From Pseudonocardia sp. C8 (GTDB taxonomy: Bacteria > Actinomycetota > Actinomycetes > Mycobacteriales > Pseudonocardiaceae): a stretch of 64,000 bases of DNA. Made by a program: the position numbers and the translations under genes. Positions 36,765-45,976 of the stretch are shown one piece after another; position 1 is the first letter of the stretch, and every line of letters starts with the position of its first letter. Location of the stretch: positions 1,252,001 through 1,316,000 of the forward strand of contig NZ_JACMTR010000002.1 in assembly GCF_014267175.1 (NCBI RefSeq), given 5' to 3'. The notes beneath the pieces are model-generated. The model had not been told where the DNA came from and made no database searches. It was given only the letters and a program-made list of their open reading frames with translations.

Positions 36765-36950
36765 GACTCCTTGCTACCGGAATCGGGGCGGCCGCGGTGC
36801 GGTCCGACCGGGTGGCTCTGTGCGCAGGAGCGTCCCGACAGGTGGTCGGCCTGTGGTCCCGGGGCGTCCCACGTGTCAGGATCACCCGCCCGGTCTGCGG
36901 AAACCCCGCGGAACCGGGACTGGAGTCATCGAATCTGGACGAGGAGACAG

Positions 36951-39900
36951 ATGTTCCGCAAGGTACTGGTGGCCAACCGGGGCGAGATCGCGATCCGGGC
37001 GTTCCGGGCGGCCTTCGAGCTGGGGATCTCCACCGTCGCGGTGTTTCCCTACGAGGACCGCAACTCGCTCCACCGGGCGAAGGCCGACGAGTCGTACCAG
37101 ATCGGTGAGCCGGGGCATCCGGTGCGCGCCTACCTGTCGGTCGACGAGGTGATCAAGGCGGCGAAGAAGGCGGGGGCCGACGCCGTCTACCCGGGTTACG
37201 GGTTCATGTCGGAGAACCCGGACCTGGCGCGGGCGTGCCGCGAGGAGGGGATCACGTTCGTCGGGCCGCCGACCGAGGTGCTGCACCTGACCGGGAACAA
37301 GTTCCGCGCGGTCGCGGCCGCCCGGGAGGCCGGGGTGCCGGTGCTGGAGTCGTCGGACCCGTCGTCGGACGTCGACGAGCTGCTGGCCGCGGCCGAGCAC
37401 ATCCGGTTCCCGGTGTTCGTCAAGGCCGTGGCCGGCGGCGGCGGGCGCGGGATGCGCCGGGTCTCCGAGCCGGGCGCGCTGCGGGACGCGATCGAGGCCG
37501 CGATGCGCGAGGCCGAGTCGGCGTTCGGGGACCCGACGGTGTTCCTGGAGCAGGCCGTGGTGAACCCGCGGCACATCGAGGTGCAGATCCTCGCCGACGG
37601 CGAGGGCAACGTCGTGCACCTGTTCGAGCGGGACTGCTCGGTGCAGCGGCGGCACCAGAAGGTCGTCGAGATCGCGCCGGCACCCAACCTGGACCCGGAG
37701 ATCCGGGACCGGATCTGCGCCGACGCCGTGGCCTTCGCCCGCACGATCGGCTACGTCAACGCGGGTACCGTCGAGTTCCTGCTCGACGAGCGCGGCCAGC
37801 ACCACTTCATCGAGATGAACCCGCGGATCCAGGTCGAGCACACGGTGACCGAGCAGGTCACCGATCGGGACCTGGTGATCGCCCAGCTGCGGATCGCGTC
37901 CGGGATGACGCTGCCCGAGCTGCGGCTGACCCAGGACGACATCACGCTGACCGGGACCGCGATGCAGACCCGCATCACCACCGAGGACCCGGCCAACGAG
38001 TTCCGCCCGGACGTCGGGACGATCTCGGTGTACCGCTCGCCGGGCGGGCCCGGGGTACGCCTGGACGGCGGGACCGTGCACGTCGGCGCCGAGGTCAGCG
38101 CGCACTTCGACTCGATGCTGGTGAAGCTGACCTGCCACGGGCACGACTTCGCCAACGCCGCGCGCCGGGCCCGGCGGGCGATCGCGGAGTTCCGGATCCG
38201 TGGCGTCGCCACGAACCTGCCGTTCCTCGCCGCGGTGCTGGAGGACCCGGACTTCAAGGCCGGGAAGGTCACCACCGGGTTCATCGAGGAGCGCCCGCAC
38301 CTGCTGCGGGCCCGGCCGTCGGCCGACCGCGGCTCCCGGATCCTGCAGTACCTGGGCGAGATCACGGTCAACCAGCCCAACGGCCCGCGGCCGGTGGTCG
38401 TCGAGCCCGCGGAGAAGCTGCCGGCCGTCGACCTGGAGGCGCCGGTGCCGGACGGGTCGGCGCAGCTGCTGCGCTCGCTCGGACCCGAGGGTTTCGCGCG
38501 GCGGCTGCGCGAGCAGACCCCGGTCGCGGTGACCGACACCACGTTCCGTGACGCGCACCAGTCGCTGCTGGCCACCCGGGTGCGGACCCGGGACATCGTC
38601 GCGGCGGCGCCGGTGGTGGCGCGCACGGTGCCGCAGCTGCTGTCGATGGAGTGCTGGGGCGGGGCGACCTACGACGTCGCGCTGCGGTTCCTGGCCGAGG
38701 ACCCGTGGGAGCGGCTGGCCGCGATCAAGGACGCGGCGCCGAACATCTGCACGCAGATGCTGCTGCGCGGCCGCAACACGGTCGGTTACACGCCGTACCC
38801 GACCGAGGTGACCGACGCGTTCGTCGCCGAGGCCGCGCAGACCGGGATGGACATCTTCCGGATCTTCGACGCGCTCAACGACGTGTCCCAGATGCGCCCG
38901 GCGATCGACGCCGTGCGCGCGACCGGGACGGCGGTGGCCGAGGTCGCGCTGTGCTACACCGCCGACCTGTCCGACCCGGCCGAGGACATCTACACCCTGG
39001 ACTACTACCTGCGGCTGGCCGAGCAGATCGTCGACGCCGGCGCGCACGTGCTGGCGATCAAGGACATGGCCGGGCTGCTGCGCCCGCCGGCCGCCCGCCG
39101 GCTGGTCACGGCGCTGCGGGAGCGGTTCGACCTGCCGGTGCACCTGCACACCCACGACACCGCGGGCGGGCAGCTCGCCACCCTGATGGCGGCGATCGAC
39201 GCCGGGGTGGACGCCGTCGACGGCGCGGTCGCCTCGATGGCCGGCACCACCAGCCAGCCGTCGCTGTCGGCGCTGGTCGCAGCCACCGACCACACCGAGC
39301 GGGCGACCGGGCTGTCGCTGGCCGCGGTCGGGGACCTGGAGCCGTACTGGGAGGCGGTCCGCAAGGTCTACGCGCCGTTCGAGTCCGGGCTCGCGTCCCC
39401 GACCGGGCGGGTGTACCACCACGAGATCCCCGGCGGGCAGCTGTCGAACCTGCGCCAGCAGGCGATCGCGCTCGGGCTCGGTGACCGGTTCGAGCTGATC
39501 GAGGACTGCTACGCCGCCGCGGACCGGATGCTGGGCCGGCTGGTCAAGGTCACGCCGTCGTCGAAGGTCGTCGGGGACCTGGCCCTGCACCTGGTCGGGG
39601 CCGGGGTCGAGCCCGCCGACTTCGAGAAGGACCCGGCCGGCTTCGACATCCCGGACTCGGTGATCGGGTTCCTGCGCGGCGAGCTCGGCGCCCCGCCGGC
39701 CGGGTGGCCGGAGCCGTTCCGGACCCGGGCGCTGGAGGGCCGCAACCCGCGCGCCGAGCGGGCCGAGCTGTCCGCCGAGGACCGCGACGGCCTCGCCGAC
39801 GACCGGCGCCGGACGCTGAACCGGCTGCTGTTCCCCGGGCCCACCGCCGAGTTCGACGCCCACCGCGAGCACTACGGCAACACCTCGGTGCTGTCGTCGA

Positions 39901-40328
39901 AGGACTTCTTCTACGGCCTCGAGGAGGACCTCGAGCACAACGTCGTGCTCGAGCCCGGGGTCACGCTGCTGATCGAGCTGGAGGCGATCTCCGAGCCCGA
40001 CGAGCGCGGCTACCGCACCCTGCTCACCACCCTCAACGGGCAGCTCCGGCCCGTGTCGGTGCGCGACCAGTCGATTGCCACCGAGGTCAAGGCCGCGGAG
40101 AAGGCCGAACGCGGCAACGACGCCCACGTCGCCGCCCCGTTCGCCGGTGTGGTCACCCTGCAGGTCGCCGAGGGCGACACCGTCGAGGCCGGGCAGACCG
40201 TGGCCACCATCGAGGCCATGAAGATGGAGGCCTCGATCACCGCCCACCGGGCCGGCACCGTGAAGCGGCTCGCGATCGGCGACGTCCAGCAGGTGGAAGG
40301 TGGCGACCTGCTCGTCGAGCTCGACTGA
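36951..40328 (+). CDS. pyc: Pyruvate carboxylase
   Basis: 1125 residues from ATG 36951, with GAGGAG just upstream; the frame is open far upstream but the family N-terminus (FRKVLVANRGEIAIRAFRA) sets the start. Domains in order: biotin carboxylase with ATP-grasp (GGGGRGMRRV), carboxyltransferase from about residue 527 (DTTFRDAHQSLLATRVRTRD), the PC allosteric/tetramerisation region, and the biotinyl domain with Lys1091 in EAMKMEAS. It makes oxaloacetate from pyruvate and bicarbonate. Single-chain, full length. rsmD and coaD follow as in mycobacteria. Confidence 0.97.
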   Translation: MFRKVLVANRGEIAIRAFRAAFELGISTVAVFPYEDRNSLHRAKADESYQIGEPGHPVRAYLSVDEVIKAAKKAGADAVYPGYGFMSENPDLARACREEGITFVGPPTEVLHLTGNKFRAVAAAREAGVPVLESSDPSSDVDELLAAAEHIRFPVFVKAVAGGGGRGMRRVSEPGALRDAIEAAMREAESAFGDPTVFLEQAVVNPRHIEVQILADGEGNVVHLFERDCSVQRRHQKVVEIAPAPNLDPEIRDRICADAVAFARTIGYVNAGTVEFLLDERGQHHFIEMNPRIQVEHTVTEQVTDRDLVIAQLRIASGMTLPELRLTQDDITLTGTAMQTRITTEDPANEFRPDVGTISVYRSPGGPGVRLDGGTVHVGAEVSAHFDSMLVKLTCHGHDFANAARRARRAIAEFRIRGVATNLPFLAAVLEDPDFKAGKVTTGFIEERPHLLRARPSADRGSRILQYLGEITVNQPNGPRPVVVEPAEKLPAVDLEAPVPDGSAQLLRSLGPEGFARRLREQTPVAVTDTTFRDAHQSLLATRVRTRDIVAAAPVVARTVPQLLSMECWGGATYDVALRFLAEDPWERLAAIKDAAPNICTQMLLRGRNTVGYTPYPTEVTDAFVAEAAQTGMDIFRIFDALNDVSQMRPAIDAVRATGTAVAEVALCYTADLSDPAEDIYTLDYYLRLAEQIVDAGAHVLAIKDMAGLLRPPAARRLVTALRERFDLPVHLHTHDTAGGQLATLMAAIDAGVDAVDGAVASMAGTTSQPSLSALVAATDHTERATGLSLAAVGDLEPYWEAVRKVYAPFESGLASPTGRVYHHEIPGGQLSNLRQQAIALGLGDRFELIEDCYAAADRMLGRLVKVTPSSKVVGDLALHLVGAGVEPADFEKDPAGFDIPDSVIGFLRGELGAPPAGWPEPFRTRALEGRNPRAERAELSAEDRDGLADDRRRTLNRLLFPGPTAEFDAHREHYGNTSVLSSKDFFYGLEEDLEHNVVLEPGVTLLIELEAISEPDERGYRTLLTTLNGQLRPVSVRDQSIATEVKAAEKAERGNDAHVAAPFAGVVTLQVAEGDTVEAGQTVATIEAMKMEASITAHRAGTVKRLAIGDVQQVEGGDLLVELD

Positions 40329-40362
40329 CGGCTACTGCCTCGTCCGCCTCGCCCGTCACCGA

Positions 40363-40407
40363 CTCATGGACCTGAGGTCCCGTCCCACGGGACCACAGGT
40401 CCATGAG
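40363..40407. terminator. 21-bp-stem hairpin between pyc and rsmD
   Basis: Arms 40363-40383 and 40387-40407 match over 21 bases with one mismatch around a CCC loop. The outer part reads CTCATGGACCTG. It lies 35 bases after the pyc stop and 45 bases before the rsmD start. It shares the CTCATGGA outer sequence with the hairpin at 56113-56162. Confidence 0.75.
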
Positions 40408-40452
40408 CCGGGGTCCGGACGACCCGATGGCCGCACGGGGGATCATGGGTCC

Positions 40453-41007
40453 GTGACGAGGGTGATCGCGGGCCGGGCCGGGGGCCGCCGGCTCACCGTG
40501 CCGGCATCGGGCACCCGGCCCACCTCGGACCGGGTCCGTGAGGCGCTGTTCTCCGCACTCGACCACGACCCCGGGCTCGACGGCCGCGCCGTGCTCGACG
40601 TCTGCGCCGGCTCCGGGGCGCTCGGCCTGGAGGCGCTGTCCCGGGGCGCCGCCGACGCCGTGTTCGTCGAGTCCGACCGGCGCGCGGCCGGGGTGCTGCG
40701 GCGCAACGTCGCCGAGGTCGGGCTCGGCGGCCGGGTGATCGCCGGGAAGGCGGGGACCGTCCTGGCCGGGCCGGCGCCGCGCGCGTTCGACGTCGTTCTC
40801 GTCGACCCGCCCTACGCCGTCACCGACGACGAGGTCGCCGGCTGGCTGACCGCCGCCGCCGGGAACGGGTGGCTCGCGTCCGGCGCGGAGGTCGTGGTGG
40901 AGCGGGCCCGGTCGTCGGGGGAGTTCGGCTGGCCCGGCGGCTTCGCGCCCGGCCGGTCCCGGCGCTACGGCGACACCGTCCTGCACCACGCCCGGTACGC
41001 CACCTGA
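40453..41007 (+). CDS. rsmD: 16S rRNA (guanine966-N2)-methyltransferase RsmD
   Basis: 184 residues from GTG 40453. SAM-binding motif I is VLDVCAGSGALGLEALSRGA and the catalytic motif IV is DPPY with Asp118. The N-terminus VIAGRAGGRRLTVP is typical of RsmD, which methylates G966 in the small ribosomal subunit during assembly. It is followed by coaD after a 219-base gap containing an inverted repeat. Confidence 0.95.
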   Translation: MTRVIAGRAGGRRLTVPASGTRPTSDRVREALFSALDHDPGLDGRAVLDVCAGSGALGLEALSRGAADAVFVESDRRAAGVLRRNVAEVGLGGRVIAGKAGTVLAGPAPRAFDVVLVDPPYAVTDDEVAGWLTAAAGNGWLASGAEVVVERARSSGEFGWPGGFAPGRSRRYGDTVLHHARYAT

Positions 41008-41066
41008 CCCGCCGTGCCGCTGCTCCCGCCGGCACCGGTAGAGCGGTACCTGGCCACCGATCCCGC

Positions 41067-41136
41067 GGCGCCGCACAGGTTCGCTGCACGCCGCACAAGA
41101 CCGAACCTGTGCGGCGCCAGCCGAACCTGTGCGGCG
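41067..41136. terminator. Inverted repeat with alternative right arms between rsmD and coaD
   Basis: A 17-base left arm (41067-41083, core CCGCACAGGTTCG) pairs perfectly with 41102-41118, and a second copy of the right arm lies at 41122-41136. Two mutually exclusive hairpins are therefore possible. A simple terminator is likely; attenuation is only a possibility. The CCGCACA word also occurs in the loop. Confidence 0.6.
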
Positions 41137-41226
41137 GCCCGCGAGGAGCCCGCCGGAACCGGTGCGGGGTGCGGCAGGGGAGCGAGCGCCTCGGTCGGAT
41201 GATCACCGGCTGGTAGGTTCCGCCGC

Positions 41227-41724
41227 ATGTCCGACGTGCGTCGCGCGGTGTGCCCCGGTTCCTACGACCCGCCGACGGTCGGCCACCTCGACGTCATCGT
41301 GCGCACGGCCGCGCTGTTCGACGAGGTCTTCGTCGCGATCCTGGTGAACCCGCGCAAGCAGGGCCTGTTCGCGATCGAGGAGCGGGTCGAGATGCTGAAG
41401 GAGATCACCGCCGACCTGCCGGGCGTGCAGGTCGAGTCGTTCTCCGGGCTCGTCGTCGACTACTGCCGCGACCGGGGGGCCCAGGCGCTGGTCAAGGGCC
41501 TGCGCGGGGCCACGGACTACGACTACGAGCTCCCGATGGCGCACATGAACCGGCACCTCACCGGTGTTGAGACGCTGTTCCTGCCGGGCGCGCCCGGCCA
41601 GGTGTACGTGTCCAGCTCGCTGGTCAAGGAGGTCGCCCGCGGGGGCGGGGACGTGACCCCGTTCCTGCCGGCCAGCGTCCACGCGCGGCTGGTCGAGCGG
41701 CTGCGGCTGAACCCACCCGTGTGA
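41227..41724 (+). CDS. coaD: Phosphopantetheine adenylyltransferase
   Basis: 165 residues from ATG 41227. The nucleotidyltransferase signature is GSYDPPTVGHLDVI with TVGH at residues 17-20. The second motif, usually ISSTxIR, is VSSSLVKEVARGGGDV. It transfers AMP to 4'-phosphopantetheine, the penultimate step of CoA synthesis. The family, length and genomic position agree. Confidence 0.97.
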   Translation: MSDVRRAVCPGSYDPPTVGHLDVIVRTAALFDEVFVAILVNPRKQGLFAIEERVEMLKEITADLPGVQVESFSGLVVDYCRDRGAQALVKGLRGATDYDYELPMAHMNRHLTGVETLFLPGAPGQVYVSSSLVKEVARGGGDVTPFLPASVHARLVERLRLNPPV

Positions 41725-41742
41725 GGGTCACCCGCTCGGAAC

Positions 41743-41769
41743 TTGACACGCGGGCGCGGCGGGTAATAA
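41743..41769 (+). promoter_or_regulatory. Housekeeping-type promoter for sepIVA
   Basis: TTGACA at 41743-41748 and TAATAA at 41764-41769 are separated by 15 bases, a close match to the vegetative sigma consensus and unusual in such GC-rich DNA. The predicted transcript starts near 41776, about 20-30 bases before sepIVA. This suggests strong constitutive expression independent of coaD. Confidence 0.6.
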
Positions 41770-41806
41770 CGCCCCCCGGCGGGGTCCGGGTGCGATGATC
41801 CCCGGC

Positions 41807-42559
41807 GTGTACCGGGTCTTCGAGTCACTGGACGCGCTGGTGACGATCGTCGAGGAGGCGCGCAGCGTCCCGATGACGTCCAACTGCGTCGTCCCGCGCG
41901 GCGACGTGCTGGAGCTCCTCGACGACGTCCGCGAGGCGATCCCCGGGGAGATGGACGACGCCCAGGACGTCCTCGACCGCCGCGACGAGGTCGTCTCCGA
42001 GGCCGAGCGGGAGGCCGAGGAGACCCGGACCGCCGCGAACTCCGAGGCCGAGGAGACGCTGCAGAACGCCCGCACCGAGGCCGAGCGGCTCGTCGCCGAG
42101 GCCCAGGAGGAGGCGTCCCGCACGCTCGCCGAGGCCCGGCACGAGGCCGAGCGCGCCGTCGCCGACGGCCGCCGCCAGTACGCCGAGCTCACCGACCGGG
42201 CCCGGGACGAGGCCGAGCGCATGACCCACGCCGGGCGGGCCGCGCACGACCGCCTCATCGCCGACGGCCAGAACGAGCAGGCCCGGCTCGTCGCCGAGAC
42301 CGACGTCGTCCGGGCCTCGCACGCCGAGGCCGGCCGCATCGTCGACGCCGCACACACCGAGGCCGAGCGGCTGCGGCGGGAGTGCGACGAGTACGTCGAC
42401 ACCACACTCGGCGAGCTCGAGGCCACGCTCAACAACGCCCTCGGCGTCGTCGGGCGGGGCCGCAGCCAGCTCTGGCGCGGCCAGTACGGCGGCGGCTACG
42501 AGACCGGTGGCTACCCGGCCGGCGGGCGCTCCGGCACCGGGATGGACCTGATCGACTAG
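41807..42559 (+). CDS. sepIVA: SepIVA-like DivIVA-domain septation protein
   Basis: 250 residues from GTG 41807; ATG 41795 would add four residues (MIPG). The mycobacterial homologue starts at the equivalent of YRVFE, favouring 41807. The N-terminus YRVFESLDALVTIVEEAR and the segment VPMTSNCVVPRGDVLELLDD match SepIVA closely. A long Glu/Ala/Arg coiled coil follows, then a Gly/Tyr-rich tail. SepIVA is needed for septation and intracellular membrane domain placement in mycobacteria. In mycobacteria it precedes the DUF177, rnc and mutM genes; here three unrelated genes are inserted after it. Confidence 0.9.
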   Translation: MYRVFESLDALVTIVEEARSVPMTSNCVVPRGDVLELLDDVREAIPGEMDDAQDVLDRRDEVVSEAEREAEETRTAANSEAEETLQNARTEAERLVAEAQEEASRTLAEARHEAERAVADGRRQYAELTDRARDEAERMTHAGRAAHDRLIADGQNEQARLVAETDVVRASHAEAGRIVDAAHTEAERLRRECDEYVDTTLGELEATLNNALGVVGRGRSQLWRGQYGGGYETGGYPAGGRSGTGMDLID

Positions 42560-42611
42560 AGCCTCGTCAAGCCGCCGAGTTCGTGCCGGACGTTGCTTGA
42601 CGGGGCACCAG

Positions 42612-43115
42612 CTACTGGCCCTGCGCCGCCGCCCAGTCGGCGACCCGGCGCTCGCTCTCCTCCGGTGAGAGGTCCTCGACCCGCGTCATGACCGCCCAGC
42701 GGATGCCGTACGGGTCGACGACCGAGGCGAACCGGTCCCCGGACACGAACGTCGTGGGCCGTTCGCGGATCGTCGACCCGGCCTCGGCCAGCACGGCGAC
42801 GGCGGCGTCGACGTCGGGCACGTAGACCGCCAGCGACATGCTCACCGGGTGATCGCCCGGCTCGGCCGCGGCCAGCCCGAAATCGGGCATCGGGTCGCTG
42901 ACGGTGAACCGGCCCGGCGGCAGCTCCAGCTCGGCGTGCGCGACCAGCCCGCCCATCTCGGTGACCGAGACGGTCCGGGCGCCCAGCGCCGCGGAGTAGA
43001 GTGCGATCGCCTCGCGGGCCGGCGAGGCGACCAGGTGCGGGGTCAGCGACGTGCTGACGTGCGGGCGGCCGTCGGTGGTGTGCGCGCCGGTGAGTGCGGT
43101 GATGGTGTCGGTCAT
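42612..43115 (-). CDS. VOC-family (glyoxalase/bleomycin-resistance fold) protein
   Basis: 167 residues from ATG 43115. Paired beta-alpha-beta-beta-beta modules typical of the vicinal-oxygen-chelate fold: SLTPHLVASPAREAIALYSA and a second half ending VVDPYGIRWAVMTRVEDL. It resembles the PhnB-like subgroup. Substrate unknown. It is divergent from an AraC-family regulator (75 bases apart), which probably controls it. Confidence 0.85.
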   Translation of the reverse strand: MTDTITALTGAHTTDGRPHVSTSLTPHLVASPAREAIALYSAALGARTVSVTEMGGLVAHAELELPPGRFTVSDPMPDFGLAAAEPGDHPVSMSLAVYVPDVDAAVAVLAEAGSTIRERPTTFVSGDRFASVVDPYGIRWAVMTRVEDLSPEESERRVADWAAAQGQ

Positions 43116-43189
43116 GGGACCAGCCTCGCGACCGGCACCGCGGAACTCTTGAACATTCCCGACAGCTCGGCGGGCAGGGGAGGACCGGG

Positions 43190-43972
43190 GTGGTCGAGTC
43201 ACGCGGGCACCTGAACCCGGGCGCGCCGGAGGTGTCGCTGTCCCGGTTCCCGATGGGGCTCGACGACCTCGTCCGCTGGGTGTGGGTCGCGCGCTGGGAC
43301 GTGCCGCCCGGCCGGACGGTCACCCAGCGGGTCCTGCAGTACCCGACGTTCAACCTGGTCACGGGCCCGGACGGGGCGAACCTGTACGGGCCGCGGACGG
43401 TCGTCGGGACCCGCGACCTGACCGGGCGGTCCTGGGTGGCCGGGGTGCTGCTGCGCCCGGCCGCGACCCCGCTGCTCACCACGACCCCGCCGGTTGCGCT
43501 GCACGCCGGCGAGGAACCGTTCCCGGGCGCCCCGGTGGCCGCGGTGACGGCCGCCGTGCACGACTCCGCCGACCCGGACCGCGCGGTCGCGGCCGTGCTG
43601 CGGGACTGGCTGCGCCCGTACGCGGAGCGGGTCACCGACGCCGGCCTGCTGGTCAACCGGGTGTGCGCGCTCGCCGAGGAGCGTGACGACGTCCTCCGCG
43701 CCGACCAGCTCGCCGAGGAGGCCGGGGTGACACCCCGGACGCTGGAGCGCATGGTCCGCGCCCACGTCGGCGTCACCCCGCTGTGGCTGATCGAGTGCCG
43801 CCGCCTGCAGCACGCCGCCACCGTGCTGCGCGAGGACCCGGGCACCGACCTCGCGGCCCTGGCCGCCGGGCTCGGCTATGCCGACCAGGCGCATTTCACC
43901 CGCCGCTACCGCGCCGTCGTCGGCGAGACGCCCGGCGCGACCCGGCGGGCGGCCCGCGCGGACACCGGCTGA
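43190..43972 (+). CDS. AraC-family transcriptional regulator
   Basis: 260 residues from GTG 43190, with GGGGAGG 6 bases upstream. A C-terminal AraC helix-turn-helix pair spans about residues 165-255 (AGVTPRTLERMVRAHVGVTP and LGYADQAHFTRRYRAVVGETP). The N-terminal 140 residues are a DUF6597-type or cupin-like sensor region (VLQYPTFNLVTGP). Divergent from the VOC gene. Effector unknown. Confidence 0.88.
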   Translation: MVESRGHLNPGAPEVSLSRFPMGLDDLVRWVWVARWDVPPGRTVTQRVLQYPTFNLVTGPDGANLYGPRTVVGTRDLTGRSWVAGVLLRPAATPLLTTTPPVALHAGEEPFPGAPVAAVTAAVHDSADPDRAVAAVLRDWLRPYAERVTDAGLLVNRVCALAEERDDVLRADQLAEEAGVTPRTLERMVRAHVGVTPLWLIECRRLQHAATVLREDPGTDLAALAAGLGYADQAHFTRRYRAVVGETPGATRRAARADTG

Positions 43973-44059
43973 GCGCGGGTCTTCCGGCGGCCCCGGCCGC
44001 TGTGGTCCGATACGTCCGTGACCTGCCGCGGCGCGTGACCGCCGTACTACCCTCCGCTC

Positions 44060-45097
44060 ATGGCGCGCCGGACCGAGCCCGACCCGACCACCTGGTGGGA
44101 GCGCTACGGGCACCGGCTGGAAGGACCGCCCGTGACGACCCGACCGGCCGACCAGCCGGAGCAGCCACCGCCCCCGGCGGCTCCGGACCTCCGCGAGGAC
44201 GAGGTGCTCCGTCCCCGGGCCGACCGGCCCCGTTCCGGCTGGCGGCGCCTGCTGCACGACCTCACCGGCGGCCGCGTCAACCCCGGGCCCAGCGACGCCG
44301 ACGAGCGGCGCGCGGAGCTGCTGGAACGGGTGCGCACCCCGCTGCACGGGGCGCACCGGGTCGCGGTGATGTCGGTGAAGGGCGGGGTCGGGAAGACGAC
44401 GGTGGCCGCCGGCCTGGGCATGACGCTGTCCGAGCACCGCGGTGACCGGGCCGTCGTGCTCGACGCCAACCCGGACGCCGGCACGCTCGCCGACCGGCTC
44501 ACCGGCGACGCCCGGGTCACCGTCCGCGAGCTGCTCGACGACCTGGAGCAGGTCGCCACCTGGACCGACGTCTCCCGGTACACCAGCCTCGCCGGGCGCC
44601 TACAGGTGCTCGCTTCCGAGCAGGACCCGGCCTCGGGCGACGCGTTCCGCCGCGATGAGTACGAGCGCGTCTGCGACCTGCTCGGCCGGTACTTCAACAT
44701 CATCGTCACCGACTCCGGCACCGGCCTGGTGCACTCGGCGATGGAGGGCACCCTGGCCAGGGCCGACTCGGTCGTCGTGGTGGGCGCCCCGACCGTCGAC
44801 GGCGCCGGGCGGGCCAGCAAGACCCTGGACTGGCTGGTCGCCCACGGGCACGCCGGACTGGCGCGGGACGCGGTCGTCGTCCTGTCCTGCGACCGGCACA
44901 GCCGCGAGATCGACGCCGGCCGGATCCTCGAGCACTTCCGCACCCGGGTCCGGGGCGTCGTCGAGATCCCGCACGACCCGCACCTGGCCACCGGCGGCCG
45001 GATCGACCCGGCCCGGCTGCAGCCGGCCACGACCGACGCGTTCCTCGAACTGGCCGCCCTGGTGGCGGACGCGTTCGACGTGCGCCGCGGTGGCTGA
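44060..45097 (+). CDS. MinD/ParA-like ATPase
   Basis: 345 residues from ATG 44060. The N-terminal 95 residues are Pro/Arg-rich and disordered. Then follows a deviant Walker A motif, MSVKGGVGKTTVAAG, with signature Lys107 and Lys112, a Walker A' with DANPDAGTLADRL, and IVTDSGTGLVHSAMEG. The fold is that of SIMIBI ATPases that position cell-division or secretion complexes. No ParB partner or ESX genes are adjacent. It lies between sepIVA (with two unrelated genes) and yceD, and the yceD start follows after 27 bases. Confidence 0.85.
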   Translation: MARRTEPDPTTWWERYGHRLEGPPVTTRPADQPEQPPPPAAPDLREDEVLRPRADRPRSGWRRLLHDLTGGRVNPGPSDADERRAELLERVRTPLHGAHRVAVMSVKGGVGKTTVAAGLGMTLSEHRGDRAVVLDANPDAGTLADRLTGDARVTVRELLDDLEQVATWTDVSRYTSLAGRLQVLASEQDPASGDAFRRDEYERVCDLLGRYFNIIVTDSGTGLVHSAMEGTLARADSVVVVGAPTVDGAGRASKTLDWLVAHGHAGLARDAVVVLSCDRHSREIDAGRILEHFRTRVRGVVEIPHDPHLATGGRIDPARLQPATTDAFLELAALVADAFDVRRGG

Positions 45098-45124
45098 GCC
45101 GGGAGGCGTACCCTGGTCCCGGTC

Positions 45125-45700
45125 ATGAGCACGCAACGCACGTCCGCCCGGCCCGACGAGAACCCGTGGATCTTCAGCACCCGTGAGCTGGGCCGCCGGC
45201 CGGGCGCCCAGCGCACCGTCGCCCGGACCGTGCCCGCCCCCGAGGGGGACGAGGTGATCGGGCTGAGCGGCGTGATCGCCGTCCCCGGTGGTTCGGACAT
45301 CGACCTCGACCTGTCCCTGGAGTCGGTCACCGAGGGCGTCTACGTCTCGGGGACCGCGGCCGCGCGGCTCGAGGGCGAGTGCTCCCGCTGCCTCGACCCG
45401 ATCACCGACGACATCGAGATCCGGGTCGGGGAGCTGTTCGCCTACCCGGACTCGGTGACCGAGGAGACCACCGACGCCGACGAGATCCCGCGGCTGGTCG
45501 ACGAGCGGTTCGACCTCACCCAGACCGTGCGGGACGCCGTCGTCACCGATCTCCCGATGGCGCCGCTGTGCACGCCGGACTGCCCCGGCCTGTGCAGCGG
45601 GTGCGGCGAGAGGTGGGCCGATCTCCCGTCCGATCACGGGCATGAGACACTGGATCCTCGTTGGGCGGCGCTCAAGGAGCGCCTGCCCTCCACCGACTGA
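45125..45700 (+). CDS. yceD: YceD/DUF177-family protein
   Basis: 191 residues from ATG 45125. The DUF177 core contains two cysteine clusters likely to bind zinc: CSRCLDPI and the C-terminal [13 protein letters not shown]. The family is nearly always found directly upstream of rpmF, as here, and is needed for 23S rRNA accumulation in plants and some bacteria. The C-terminal region ends close to the rpmF start (71 bases). Confidence 0.92.
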   Translation: MSTQRTSARPDENPWIFSTRELGRRPGAQRTVARTVPAPEGDEVIGLSGVIAVPGGSDIDLDLSLESVTEGVYVSGTAAARLEGECSRCLDPITDDIEIRVGELFAYPDSVTEETTDADEIPRLVDERFDLTQTVRDAVVTDLPMAPLCTPDCPGLCSGCGERWADLPSDHGHETLDPRWAALKERLPSTD

Positions 45701-45771
45701 GCGCCCGGTTCCCTGGCGGGGCCCGCTTCCGGTGGACAGACCTGATCGTTCGAAGTACGAGGAGTGTCATC

Positions 45772-45954
45772 ATGGCCGTTCCCAAGCGCCGGATGTCGCG
45801 GTCCAACACGCGTGCGCGCCGGTCGCAGTGGAAGGCCACTGCGCCGAACCTGGTCGCCTGCTCGAACCGCGCCTGCCGCGAGCCGAAGCTGCAGCACGTC
45901 GCCTGCCCGACCTGCGGGCAGTACGACGGCCGGCAGGTCACCAGCCCGGCCTGA
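45772..45954 (+). CDS. rpmF: 50S ribosomal protein L32
   Basis: 60 residues from ATG 45772, with GAGGAG upstream. N-terminus [20 protein letters not shown] is the L32 signature. Four cysteines (30, 35, 45, 48) form a zinc site with C-x4-C and C-x2-C spacing, the zinc-containing form. Located between yceD and rnc as in most bacteria. Confidence 0.96.
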   Translation: MAVPKRRMSRSNTRARRSQWKATAPNLVACSNRACREPKLQHVACPTCGQYDGRQVTSPA

Positions 45955-45976
45955 TCCCGACGTGGGCGAGAAGAGC

